A stretch of 64,000 bases of DNA, from positions 1,054,001 through 1,118,000 of the forward strand of contig CP103442.1 in assembly GCA_024919035.1 (NCBI GenBank). Direction: 5' to 3'. The stretch is from Methylophilaceae bacterium LSUCC0401 (lineage in GTDB: Bacteria; Pseudomonadota; Gammaproteobacteria; Burkholderiales; Methylophilaceae). This document shows, one piece after another, positions 1-8,108 of the stretch. The notes under the pieces were generated by a model. It saw only the letters and a list, made by a program, of their open reading frames with translations, was not told the origin of the DNA and did no database searches. Numbering within the stretch: the first letter of the stretch is position 1; each line of letters opens with the position of its first letter. The translations under genes were made by a program, and so were the position numbers.

Positions 1-39
1 TGTTGTAGTTTTGTTTATACTTCTTTGTTTTGTAGACAT
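1..39 (-). CDS. ctaG: cytochrome c oxidase assembly protein CtaG (N-terminal fragment)
   Basis: Only the first 13 codons are inside the window (MSTKQRSINKTTT); the gene runs off the left edge. It starts one base after the stop of the 38-aa gene that follows ctaD. In betaproteobacteria this place is normally taken by ctaG (Cox11 family), which delivers copper to the CuB site of subunit I. The short basic N-terminus fits the cytoplasmic lead-in of a single-pass membrane protein. The call rests on gene order, because the diagnostic copper-binding cysteines lie outside the window. Confidence 0.5.
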   Translation of the reverse strand, partial: MSTKQRSINKTTT

Positions 40-40
40 T

Positions 41-157
41 TTATAAATGACTCATTACAAAGAAAAAGTAAAAAGAAAAAGCAACTATCCCTAAAACTAT
101 CGCTAAGCGCTTATTCTTTTTACTTAATTTTTTTTTATCATCCTCCGACAAAGCCAT
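41..157 (-). CDS. 38-aa cytochrome oxidase small assembly-like membrane protein
   Basis: A short reading frame lies between ctaD (5-bp gap) and the ctaG start (1-bp gap). The product begins MALSEDDKKKLSKKNKRLAI. A charged, lysine-rich cytoplasmic N-terminus is followed by one hydrophobic segment (about residues 18-36, IVLGIVAFSFYFFFVM), ending in SHL. Betaproteobacteria often carry a tiny single-pass protein, annotated as cytochrome oxidase small assembly protein, exactly here between coxA and ctaG, and size, topology and location agree. The start has no strong ribosome-binding site, so translation may be coupled to ctaD. The role in oxidase assembly is inferred from context. Confidence 0.65.
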   Translation of the reverse strand: MALSEDDKKKLSKKNKRLAIVLGIVAFSFYFFFVMSHL

Positions 158-162
158 CTAAA

Positions 163-1752
163 TTAATGTTCTAACATTGCCTTTGTAAGTTTAGGAGGTG
201 TTTCAAATGTATGGAATGGAGCTGGTGATGGCACTGTCCATTCTAAGCCCTTTGCACCCTCCCATGCTTGCGCTTTTGCTTTCTTACCGCCTAAAGCACA
301 CTTAATCACAATATAGACAAACAGTAACTGACTTAAGCCATATGCAAATCCACCAATACTAGAAATCATATTAAAATCAGCAAATTGAATATTGTAATCA
401 GGAATTCTTCTTGGCATTCCGGCTAACCCCAAAAAGTGCTGTGGAAAGAATAAAACATTTGCTGCAATTGTAGACAACCAAAAATGGATCTTACCAAGTT
501 TTTCGTCATACATGTACCCTGTCCATTTTGGTAACCAATAGTAAACTGCAGCCATTAACGCAAATACAGCGCCTGTAAGGAGCACATAATGAAAGTGAGC
601 AACAACAAAATAGGTATCATGGTATTGAAAATCTACAGGTGTGATACCGAGCATTAATCCAGAGAAGCCACCAATAGTAAATAAGATTACAAAAGCAATC
701 GAGAACAACATTGGTGTTTCAAATGTCATTGCACCCCTCCACATTGTTGCCATCCAATTGAATACCTTTACTCCCGTAGGAACTGAAATTAACATTGTTG
801 CGTACATAAAAAATAATTCACCCTTGATTGGCATACCTACTGTAAACATGTGATGGGCCCAAACAAAAAATGAAAGTATTGCGATCGATGCAGTTGCATA
901 AACCATTGACGCATAACCAAATAACGGTTTTCTTGAGAACGTTGGAATAATTGTAGAAATAATCCCAAACGCTGGTAAAGCAAGGATATATACCTCAGGG
1001 TGTCCAAAGAACCAGAAAATATGTTGGAACAATACAGGGTCTCCGCCGCCCGCCGCACTAAAGAAGCTTGTTCCAAAGTACTTATCGGTTAAGAGCATTG
1101 TTACAGCTCCTGCAAGCACAGGAAGTGAAGCAATTAATAAAAATGCTGTAATGACCCAAGTCCAAACAAAAAGTGGCATTTTCATTAATGTCATGCCAGG
1201 TGCTCTCATATTAAATACTGTCGCGATAATATTGATAGCGCCCATGATTGATGATACCCCCAATATATGGACTGTAAAAATTAAAAATGGGAAAGCATCA
1301 CCCAATTGCAATACAAGAGGTGGATACATGGTCCATCCACCAGCTGGTCCGCCCCCATTCATAAATAAAGTACTAATCAGTAGAGCAAAACCAAAAGGTA
1401 AAATCCAAAAACTCATATTATTCATCCTTGGAAGAGCCATGTCAGGCGCACCAATCATAAGTGGGATCATCCAGTTTGCAAGACCTACTCCTGCAGGCAT
1501 AACGGCACCAAATATCATGATGAGGGCATGAACGGTAACCATTGAGTTATAAAATTGTGGATCAACAAATTGTAGACCGGGCTGAAATAATTCAGCCCTG
1601 ATGATCATTGCCATCGCGCCGCCGATAAAAAACATCATCAGTGAAAAAATTAAGTATAAAGTTCCGATATCTTTATGGTTGGTTGAAAAAATCCAACGCT
1701 TCAGACCAGATGGAGCATGATGATGGTCATGTTCATGTGCTACTGTACTCAT
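163..1752 (-). CDS. ctaD: cytochrome c oxidase subunit I (aa3 type)
   Basis: This 529-aa protein is the catalytic subunit of an A1-type haem-copper oxidase, reducing O2 to water and pumping protons in the inner membrane. Visible ligands are H75 (haem a, VHALIM), the CuB/cross-link motif HPEVY at 251-255 (H251, E253, Y255), the HH pair at 300-301, and H386/H388 in VAHFHYV for haems a3 and a. The K-channel lysine lies in TGVKV near 329. The N-terminus is His-rich. Length and about 12 hydrophobic segments are normal for the family. It follows ctaC by 38 bp and precedes the small assembly-like gene and ctaG, so the four form one unit. Confidence 0.97.
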   Translation of the reverse strand: MSTVAHEHDHHHAPSGLKRWIFSTNHKDIGTLYLIFSLMMFFIGGAMAMIIRAELFQPGLQFVDPQFYNSMVTVHALIMIFGAVMPAGVGLANWMIPLMIGAPDMALPRMNNMSFWILPFGFALLISTLFMNGGGPAGGWTMYPPLVLQLGDAFPFLIFTVHILGVSSIMGAINIIATVFNMRAPGMTLMKMPLFVWTWVITAFLLIASLPVLAGAVTMLLTDKYFGTSFFSAAGGGDPVLFQHIFWFFGHPEVYILALPAFGIISTIIPTFSRKPLFGYASMVYATASIAILSFFVWAHHMFTVGMPIKGELFFMYATMLISVPTGVKVFNWMATMWRGAMTFETPMLFSIAFVILFTIGGFSGLMLGITPVDFQYHDTYFVVAHFHYVLLTGAVFALMAAVYYWLPKWTGYMYDEKLGKIHFWLSTIAANVLFFPQHFLGLAGMPRRIPDYNIQFADFNMISSIGGFAYGLSQLLFVYIVIKCALGGKKAKAQAWEGAKGLEWTVPSPAPFHTFETPPKLTKAMLEH

Positions 1753-1790
1753 AATATTTTCCTCATAAAATATTTAACTCAATTAAAAAA

Positions 1791-2924
1791 TTATTTTCTT
1801 TCTGCTTTGACATCAGACGCTTGAATCATATCGCCGGTGTCATTACCCCAAGCATTTCGTTCGTAGGTTGCAACCGCAGCAATGTCGCCGTCATTCAATT
1901 GCTCACCAAAAGCTGGCATTAAATTCTTACCATACAGGATATGGGTTATGTGTGTTTTAATATTTTCAGGTTTTGTAGCTATTTGACTACCAGCTAAAGC
2001 TGGAAAAACACCTTGGACTCCTTGGCCGTTAGCTTGGTGACATGCTAAACAATTTGCTTTGTACACCGCCTCACCTTTTGTCATTAATTCTTGCATAGAC
2101 ATTTCTTTATTAGATGATGCTGCTGCAGCCTCTTGTGACTCTTTCTTCTCCGCTACCCAGGTTTTATATTCATCCATTGATACAGCTTTTACAACAATTG
2201 GCATGTAGCCATGTCCTTTACCACAGATTTCAGTACACTGCCCTCGGTATGTTCCAGGCTCGCTAATCATTGTCCAGTTATCATTAATAAATCCAGGAAT
2301 TGCATCACGCTTCCATCCAAGGTCAGGAACCCACCATGCATGAATGACATCATTCGCTGTAGTTAAAATCCTTATTTTTGTATTCGTTGGTAATACAAGC
2401 GGCTCGTCAACGTCTAAAAGATAGTTTTCATGTTCCATTGGATTCGCTGTATCAACACGTTGGCTTAATTCAACACTTTTTTCATCTAAATTACTATATA
2501 TGGTTAAATCGTCTTCAAGATATTCATACTTCCATTTCCACTGGTACCCCACAGCTTTAACAGTAAGGGCTGAATCAGAAGTATCGTCCATTTCGATAAG
2601 AAGTTTTGTTGCTGGGATAGCGAGACCAATAATAATGATTAAAGGAATAGCAGTCCAAATTACTTCAACTGTAGTACTGTGCGAAAATTGTGCAGGTTTA
2701 ACGCCACGCGATTTTCTGTGATGAAAAATAGACCAAAACATTACCCCAAAGACAACAATACCAATAATGGTCACTACAGTGAGTGAGACCATGTGCATGT
2801 TATAAACTTTTTGACTGATCGGGGTGATGCCCTCTCTCATATTAAGTCCCCACTCAGCAACAGCAACGAGTGGTAATGTAAGAAGAAATGCTGCTTGAAT
2901 TAATTTTTTGAAAATACTGGTCAT
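1791..2924 (-). CDS. ctaC: cytochrome c oxidase subunit II with fused cytochrome c domain
   Basis: This 377-aa protein takes electrons from cytochrome c and passes them to subunit I. It has a signal peptide (about 1-23), two transmembrane segments (about 45-65 and 88-108) and the periplasmic cupredoxin domain with CuA ligands H195, C230, E232, C234, H238 and M241 (CTEICGKGHGYM). After an Ala/Glu/Ser linker (260-273) comes a C-terminal cytochrome c domain with haem motif CLACH (C292, C295, H296) and a likely axial Met in LMPAFGE. The fused haem domain is common in betaproteobacterial and caa3-type oxidases. A purine-rich ribosome-binding site (AGAGAGA) precedes the ATG. The gene leads the oxidase cluster. 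Confidence 0.96.
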   Translation of the reverse strand: MTSIFKKLIQAAFLLTLPLVAVAEWGLNMREGITPISQKVYNMHMVSLTVVTIIGIVVFGVMFWSIFHHRKSRGVKPAQFSHSTTVEVIWTAIPLIIIIGLAIPATKLLIEMDDTSDSALTVKAVGYQWKWKYEYLEDDLTIYSNLDEKSVELSQRVDTANPMEHENYLLDVDEPLVLPTNTKIRILTTANDVIHAWWVPDLGWKRDAIPGFINDNWTMISEPGTYRGQCTEICGKGHGYMPIVVKAVSMDEYKTWVAEKKESQEAAAASSNKEMSMQELMTKGEAVYKANCLACHQANGQGVQGVFPALAGSQIATKPENIKTHITHILYGKNLMPAFGEQLNDGDIAAVATYERNAWGNDTGDMIQASDVKAERK

Positions 2925-2968
2925 ATCTCTCTCTTCACAAATGCTTTAAATTAATAAGGTAAAAGAAT

Positions 2969-3020
2969 TTTATACAATTTTAACTGTGTAAATGTAACTA
3001 ATTTGTAACAATCTTGTCAA
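2969..3020 (-). promoter_or_regulatory. candidate tandem sigma70 promoters of ctaC
   Basis: On the minus strand a perfect -35 box TTGACA (3020-3015) is followed after 17 bp by TTACAT (2997-2992). That hexamer can itself act as a -35 box for TATAAA (2974-2969), again with a 17-bp spacer. The 5' leader to the ctaC ATG would be about 40-60 nt. Assigned by consensus match and position only. Confidence 0.5.
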
Positions 3021-3027
3021 CCAAAAA

Positions 3028-3492
3028 CTAAAATTTTTTTATGATATTTTTCAACTTTTCTCGCTCCTCATCTGTAACTCTTTGTCCTAAAACAATTTTT
3101 TTATTCTTATGCACAAAATACAATATTGAGTGTTTTAATTTAGTCGGGGGTTCGTATTGAAAATTAGTCCAATCTTTGACTAAATTATACTCTTTCACAT
3201 TTTTACGCATCACAAAGCGAACCTTTATATCATGCGAACCAACGATGATCTCTTCATAATAAGTACTTTTTAAAGCAGTAATATAAAGTGCATACCCAAG
3301 AATTATGAATTCTATGCCGTAAAAAGGAATTGCCAAATATAAATTAACATAAGATAAAGCGATTGCAATTAACAGAATAAAACATCCAAACAAAAGATAT
3401 ACTTTTTTAATGATATGCCAAGGCATAGCAGGATTAGGCCGAATAATTATTGTCTGTTTATCTTTTAATTTGTTAAATTTATTTTCAATCAT
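3028..3492 (-). CDS. DUF2244 family membrane protein
   Basis: This 154-aa protein begins MIENKFNKLKDKQTIIIRPN. The phrase IIIRPNPAMPW, two adjacent transmembrane segments (about 27-70, ending LGYALYITAL) and a basic C-terminal domain are typical of DUF2244, a proteobacterial family of unknown function often found beside the cox genes. The frame stays open upstream through the tRNA-Leu gene, but the true start must be downstream of it. The ATG at 3492 is the first usable one, although its ribosome-binding site is weak. It is 103 bp upstream of ctaC, and a link to oxidase biogenesis is inference from location. Confidence 0.8.
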   Translation of the reverse strand: MIENKFNKLKDKQTIIIRPNPAMPWHIIKKVYLLFGCFILLIAIALSYVNLYLAIPFYGIEFIILGYALYITALKSTYYEEIIVGSHDIKVRFVMRKNVKEYNLVKDWTNFQYEPPTKLKHSILYFVHKNKKIVLGQRVTDEEREKLKNIIKKF

Positions 3493-3519
3493 GTCATGAA
3501 TAATTTGATACACTTTAGA

Positions 3520-3606
3520 TGGTGCCGGGAGCGAGAATCGAACTCGCACGCTGTCGCCAGCGCGGGATTTTGAATCCCGTGCGTCTACCAGTTCCGCCAT
3601 CCCGGC
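3520..3606 (-). tRNA. tRNA-Leu (anticodon CAA)
   Basis: The 87-nt gene folds as a class II tRNA. The 7-bp acceptor stem is GCCGGGA/TCCCGGC, the D arm contains AACTGGTAGAC, and the anticodon stem CGGGA/TCCCG encloses loop TTCAAAA with anticodon CAA (reads UUG). There is a long variable arm and a T arm GCGAG-TTCGATT-CTCGC. Discriminator A and CCA are encoded. Translating this strand gives the peptide MAELVDARDSKSRAGD, a well-known artefact of reading tRNA-Leu as protein. Confidence 0.97.
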
Positions 3607-3615
3607 AGAATGCAA

Positions 3616-3621
3616 ATTATA
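3616..3621 (-). promoter_or_regulatory. -10 box of tRNA-Leu promoter
   Basis: A perfect TATAAT on the minus strand lies 10-15 bases before the mature 5' end of tRNA-Leu, placing the transcription start a few bases before the tRNA. No good -35 box is present. The box lies in the 28-bp gap to the divergent queA gene, so upstream promoter elements would fall inside queA codons. Confidence 0.5.
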
Positions 3622-3634
3622 GCAAGCTTTTATT

Positions 3635-4684
3635 ATGAACATTGAAGAATTTAATTATCATTTACCCCCTAATCTTATTGCACAGTTTCCCAAAGAAGAT
3701 AGATCAGATAGTCGTCTTTTACTCTTGAATCCGAGTCAAAATAAAATTGATGATAAAGAATTTAAAAGTTTTATTGACACAATAAAACAAAATGATTTGG
3801 TTATTTTTAACAATACTAAGGTGATTAAGGCAAGACTCTTTGGTGAAAAAATTTCGGGCGGCAAGGTTGAAATTCTGATTGAAAAAATTATCAATAATCA
3901 CTTGGTGGTAGGTCATATCGGAACCTCAAAAAAAATTAAAGATGGCCTTGAGATTCTTGTTGGACCAGCAAAAATTAGGGCTCAATCTCGAATAGATAAT
4001 ATGTTTTTATTATCGATATCTATTGATGTTTATCAGTTAATAGATCAATTCGGTCAATTGCCTTTACCGCCTTATATAAATAGAAAAAATAATGAAGAAG
4101 ATTTGGATCGTTATCAAACTATTTTTGCAAAACACGAAGGTGCGATCGCTGCTCCAACTGCTGGACTTCACTTTGATGATGTTTTTTTTGATCATCTAAA
4201 GCAAAAAGAAATTGATTATGACTTCATAACACTGCATGTAGGGTCAGGTACATTTCAACCAGTTAGACAAGAGAATATTCACAACCATAAGATGCATAGT
4301 GAAGAATTCTTTATTGATGAAAATGTATATAAAAAAATAGAGCAAACAAAAAAAAATAATGGGCGAGTAATCGCAATTGGCACAACTGTTTTAAGAGCTT
4401 TAGAATCAGCATATAGTGTCAAAAAGAAAATAACAGGATTTCAAAAAACTGATATTTTTATATATCCGGGTTACCATTTTAAAGTTGTGGATAGCTTGTT
4501 TACCAACTTCCATCTCCCTAAAAGTACTTTATTAATGCTAGTTTCGGCTTTTGCTGGACATTCGTTTATAATGGCAGCCTACAGACATGCGGTGCATCAA
4601 GAGTATCGTTTTTTTAGTTATGGTGATGCCATGTTTATTGAACAAAGAGCTCACACCAATGACAAAGAGATAGTTGATAAATAA
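3635..4684 (+). CDS. queA: S-adenosylmethionine:tRNA ribosyltransferase-isomerase
   Basis: This 349-aa enzyme transfers and isomerises the ribose of SAM onto preQ1 in tRNA, giving epoxyqueuosine in the queuosine wobble-base pathway. Family signatures seen are NFHLPKSTLLMLVSAFAG, APTAGLHF, THLHVGSGTFQPV-like (TLHVGSGTFQPV) and the C-terminal FFSYGDAMFI. Length is normal (E. coli about 356). It is transcribed away from tRNA-Leu, from which it is separated by 28 bp. The usual downstream partners tgt, yajC and secDF are absent; an unrelated exported-protein gene follows. Confidence 0.96.
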   Translation: MNIEEFNYHLPPNLIAQFPKEDRSDSRLLLLNPSQNKIDDKEFKSFIDTIKQNDLVIFNNTKVIKARLFGEKISGGKVEILIEKIINNHLVVGHIGTSKKIKDGLEILVGPAKIRAQSRIDNMFLLSISIDVYQLIDQFGQLPLPPYINRKNNEEDLDRYQTIFAKHEGAIAAPTAGLHFDDVFFDHLKQKEIDYDFITLHVGSGTFQPVRQENIHNHKMHSEEFFIDENVYKKIEQTKKNNGRVIAIGTTVLRALESAYSVKKKITGFQKTDIFIYPGYHFKVVDSLFTNFHLPKSTLLMLVSAFAGHSFIMAAYRHAVHQEYRFFSYGDAMFIEQRAHTNDKEIVDK

Positions 4685-4697
4685 TAGAGAAAATTTT

Positions 4698-5552
4698 ATG
4701 AAGTTAATTTTGAGTATTTTTGCTGTATTTACTTTTTTTAATGTGTACTCCGAGCCCCTTAATAATGCAGAGCTTGCTTTTAAAATACCTTTAGCGAAAG
4801 AACCCAGCACAAGGCCAATGACTGTAGCATTTATTCCTGCTGAGAAAAAATACTACATTGCAGATGGAGGCCTCGCACCTATTGGCGGCGAACCCTTTTC
4901 AAAATCACAGATACATGTCTATTCTGAAGATGGAAAATACATTAAATCATCCAATCCGGGATTTGATAATCGCTCTATTTATTTCAATGAAACCACCAAA
5001 TCTCTAGAAACAATTACTTACAACGTATCTAGTGCAGCTGGATTTTTTCCGAACACAGGAATTTTTAAATTGGAATTGGATGACCAAGGCTTATTGACCA
5101 ACAAATCAAAAACTATTTCAGGTTTCTCTGAGACCTTCGGTAGCGCTGGAACTATGCCATCCTATGATGCTAAAAATAACCAGTATTTTGCAAAACAAGA
5201 GAAGAGTCATGTTGTTCGTGTTATTGATGCAGCATCGAATGAAATTAAAAATGAAATCATGCTGGATTTAGAAAACGCTGGGGTTGAACATCACGATATT
5301 ACTGATCATTACATTGCTTTTACAAATCAAAATGGATTTGAATTAGCCTTACTTGACGTTGATCATAAGAAAATTCTTACTTTTGATTTAAATGGTAAAT
5401 TTAAAGGTGCCACTGAACTCCCTAAATCATTGAAACTCAGAGCGAAGAATCATTTTAATGGCTTGGGTTATACAAACAATGGTTTGTTTTTCCTGTACAT
5501 CGATTCCGAAGGTGATTTTGGAACGTATTATGCATATAAAATTTTTAAATAA
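4698..5552 (+). CDS. exported protein of unknown function, possibly a beta-propeller
   Basis: I do not recognise the family. The 284-aa product starts with a clear signal peptide (MKLILSIFAVFTFFNVYSEP, cleavage near residue 19), so I chose this ATG over one 24 bases upstream that overlaps queA; AGAGA lies just before it. The mature part alternates beta-type stretches and turns with phrases such as KYYIADGG, SQIHVYSEDGKYIKS, VRVIDAASNEI and ILTFDLNGKF. These resemble NHL or YVTN-type propeller repeats. No cysteine pair, lipobox or catalytic motif is visible. A periplasmic location is inferred from the signal peptide. It overlaps the convergent proS by 8 bp. Confidence 0.75.
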   Translation: MKLILSIFAVFTFFNVYSEPLNNAELAFKIPLAKEPSTRPMTVAFIPAEKKYYIADGGLAPIGGEPFSKSQIHVYSEDGKYIKSSNPGFDNRSIYFNETTKSLETITYNVSSAAGFFPNTGIFKLELDDQGLLTNKSKTISGFSETFGSAGTMPSYDAKNNQYFAKQEKSHVVRVIDAASNEIKNEIMLDLENAGVEHHDITDHYIAFTNQNGFELALLDVDHKKILTFDLNGKFKGATELPKSLKLRAKNHFNGLGYTNNGLFFLYIDSEGDFGTYYAYKIFK

Positions 5553-7242
5553 TTTTTGTTGTTATTTTTTTTAAATTTTCAACAACATCATTGAGGGTGA
5601 TATTAAAAGTCTCTTGATTTTTTCTTCCCTTATACTCGACTTCACCCTGATTAAGACTCTTTTCACCAACTACAATTCGATGAGGAATGCCAATTAGATC
5701 CGATTCAGCAAACATAATTCCAGGCCTTAAATCTCGATCGTCTAACAATACATCAAAGTTATTTTCTTTTAATAAATGATAAATTTTTAGGCATTCATTT
5801 TTTACTAGATCACTCTTGTTCATTCCAATTGGAATAATTACAACTTCAAATGGTGCAATCGATTGTGGAAGAATCATGCCGTTATCATCATTATTCTGCT
5901 CAACTGCTGCTGCAACAATTCGAGAGACTCCAATTCCATAACAACCCATGGTTAAAGTTTGTGAAACTCCCTGTTCGTCCAAAAAGTTTGCACCCATTGC
6001 CTCTGAATATTTTTTTCCCAACTGAAAAATATGTCCAACTTCAATACCTCTGCAAAATTTTAATTGGCCTTTACCATCTGGACTGTGATCGCCTTCTATC
6101 ACATTCGAGATATCATGACATGATGGTGTTTGTTGAAAATTAAAATCTTTCAGATGATAGTCCAACTCATTTGCACCACAGATCATATTTTTCATTGCTA
6201 ATACAGAGTGATCGAAAATTTGTCGAATATGATCAATACCCTGCGGGCCAATGAAGCCTGGAAACAAGTTATTTTTTTCAAGATCTGTATCTTTTGCCAT
6301 ATGCAATTTTTCAACTGCCAATGTTTTTTGTAATTTAATTAAATTTATATCCCGATTCCCGGCTAAAAAACAAATGACTAATTCTCCATCTGCAACAAAT
6401 GCAATAGATTTTAATATTTGATCCAAATTACATTGAAAATGCTCTACCAAATTATTAATTGTTGAAATTGATGGTGTGTGAATTTTTGCTGTTGGTAAAC
6501 TTTTTTGTTCTGGATTAGCTTGAATTTGGGTAGTAGCTTTTTCAATATTTGCGGCGTACTCTGACTGATCAGAAAAGGCAATCAAATCCTCCCCTGAATC
6601 TGCAAGAACATGAAATTCATGGGATGAATCTCCACCTATTGCACCAGAATCTGCAGCAACGGAACGGTAATTAAGGCCTAACTGAGTAAAAATTTTATTG
6701 TAGGCCTCAAACATCGCCTTATAGGTTTCTTGAAGGCTTTCATCATTGGCATGAAATGAATAAGAGTCCTTCATAAGAAACTCCCGAGCCCGCATTACTC
6801 CAAACCTTGGCCGAATTTCATCTCGAAATTTTGTTTGAATCTGATAAAAGTTAATAGGAAGCTGCTTGTAGCTTTTTATTTCTTTTCTAACAATATCTGT
6901 GATCACTTCTTCGTGCGTTGGACCAAAACAAAAATCATTGTCATGCCTATCTTTGATCTTAAGCATCTGCGGTCCAAATAAGTCCCATCTTTGCGTTTCG
7001 TTCCAGAGATCAGAGGGTTGTATTGCTGGCATGAGAAGCTCAATACCTCCTGCTTTATTCATCTCCTCACGAATTATATTTTCAACTTTTTTCAGAACTC
7101 TTAGCCCTACAGGCATCCAGCTATACAAACCTGAACTTAAACGTTTGATAAATCCCGCTCTAATCATTAATTGATGACTTTTAAGTTCAGCATCTTGAGG
7201 GGCTTCTTTGAGCGTTGATAGATAAAACTGGCTAGCTTTCAT
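5545..7242 (-). CDS. proS: prolyl-tRNA synthetase
   Basis: This 565-aa class II synthetase charges tRNA-Pro. Motif 2 appears in FRDEIRPRFGVMRAREFLMKDSYSFH (split here as FRDEIRPRFG and REFLMKDSYSFH), and motif 3 in MGCYGIGVSRIVAAAVEQ. The insertion between motifs 2 and 3 (about 225-380) is a YbaK-like editing domain that removes mischarged alanine, as in the E. coli-type bacterial enzyme (about 572 aa). Its start overlaps the stop of the HolD-like gene by 4 bases, so it is probably co-transcribed with it. Confidence 0.97.
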   Translation of the reverse strand: MKASQFYLSTLKEAPQDAELKSHQLMIRAGFIKRLSSGLYSWMPVGLRVLKKVENIIREEMNKAGGIELLMPAIQPSDLWNETQRWDLFGPQMLKIKDRHDNDFCFGPTHEEVITDIVRKEIKSYKQLPINFYQIQTKFRDEIRPRFGVMRAREFLMKDSYSFHANDESLQETYKAMFEAYNKIFTQLGLNYRSVAADSGAIGGDSSHEFHVLADSGEDLIAFSDQSEYAANIEKATTQIQANPEQKSLPTAKIHTPSISTINNLVEHFQCNLDQILKSIAFVADGELVICFLAGNRDINLIKLQKTLAVEKLHMAKDTDLEKNNLFPGFIGPQGIDHIRQIFDHSVLAMKNMICGANELDYHLKDFNFQQTPSCHDISNVIEGDHSPDGKGQLKFCRGIEVGHIFQLGKKYSEAMGANFLDEQGVSQTLTMGCYGIGVSRIVAAAVEQNNDDNGMILPQSIAPFEVVIIPIGMNKSDLVKNECLKIYHLLKENNFDVLLDDRDLRPGIMFAESDLIGIPHRIVVGEKSLNQGEVEYKGRKNQETFNITLNDVVENLKKITTKII

Positions 7243-7664
7243 AATTTTAAATTTTCTTTAATGGTATTCCATAATTTTTTCTTTAACTCTGGATTTTTAC
7301 ACATTGATCGAAGAGAGGGAAGTTTTATTAATGAGGGGTCATCATAGCCCTTCTCAGTTAATATAATTTTAATACCATCGGTGTGTTGAACTAAATTCAA
7401 AAGAACCTCATCTTTATTGACTTCATGAATTCCCAATGATTTTAAAAATTGGTTAATACTATTCATAAGATTTTGACTTTGTTTATCATCGTGATCCACA
7501 TCAAAAATAAAATATATTTTTTTTGCATTCACGTTTAAAGTTGTCACAAAAAATAAATCATCACTATAATTTGATACTTTTGGTTCAGACATAGAAGGCG
7601 CTCTCAGCTCCCAAATTGGTAGTAAATTTAATTCTTCTAATTGGTCTTTTTCATTAAAAGTCAT
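7239..7664 (-). CDS. holD: probable DNA polymerase III psi subunit (HolD-like)
   Basis: This 141-aa protein is divergent, but two signatures recall E. coli psi: an N-terminal LNLLPIWELRAP (E. coli has LGITQWSLRRP) and a C-terminal LPSLRSMCKNPELKKKLWNTI (E. coli ends SPALTDLRANPTARAALWQQI). Psi bridges the clamp loader to chi and SSB at the replication fork. Context supports it: holD is next to rimI in E. coli, and here rimI ends at the base before this start. Sequence identity is low, so the call depends on the pattern plus the neighbour. Confidence 0.65.
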   Translation of the reverse strand: MTFNEKDQLEELNLLPIWELRAPSMSEPKVSNYSDDLFFVTTLNVNAKKIYFIFDVDHDDKQSQNLMNSINQFLKSLGIHEVNKDEVLLNLVQHTDGIKIILTEKGYDDPSLIKLPSLRSMCKNPELKKKLWNTIKENLKL

Positions 7665-8108
7665 CTACAAATCCACCCCCATAATAAGGGCATCCTCTCT
7701 ACCATTTTCTGTGATGTAGTAATTGGGTCGACACCCTATCTCATTAAATTTAAATTTATCATATAAATTCACTGCAGCAGTATTTGACACTCTTACTTCT
7801 AAAAAAATTTGTTTGATATTACGCGCTTTACTAAAATTTATAAGGTTATTTAGTAATTTTGATGCTAATTTTTTTTTCCTCATTGATATTTCCACTCCAA
7901 GGTTAAGAATTTCACATTCATGATTCATCACTTTTGCAATAATAAAAGCGACAGTCTCATCATTGAATCTCACTACTTTAAAATAATCTTTTGCTGTCAA
8001 TGATTCTTGAAAATTTTTTAGTGACCATAATGCAACTTTATTCTGACTCTCTATTAATAGAATATTTTTTAAATCACTCTCAATTGCATCACTTTCAGTG
8101 ATTTGCAT
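7665..8108 (-). CDS. rimI: ribosomal protein S18-alanine N-acetyltransferase
   Basis: This 147-aa GNAT-fold protein carries the RimI signature EVRVSNTAAVNLYDKFKF followed by EIGCRPNYY and a C-terminal DALIM. RimI acetylates the N-terminal alanine of ribosomal protein S18. The acetyl-CoA pyrophosphate loop, usually R/Q-x-x-G-x-G/A, reads RKKKLA here, so the first glycine is replaced by lysine. It overlaps tsaB by 14 bases and abuts the HolD-like gene, and the tsaB-rimI pairing is widespread. Confidence 0.9.
   Translation of the reverse strand: MQITESDAIESDLKNILLIESQNKVALWSLKNFQESLTAKDYFKVVRFNDETVAFIIAKVMNHECEILNLGVEISMRKKKLASKLLNNLINFSKARNIKQIFLEVRVSNTAAVNLYDKFKFNEIGCRPNYYITENGREDALIMGVDL

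Noticed and set aside
1151-1531. 126-codon plus-strand frame opposite ctaD
   Set aside because: It lies wholly antisense to a highly conserved oxidase gene, and the peptide resembles no family I recognise.
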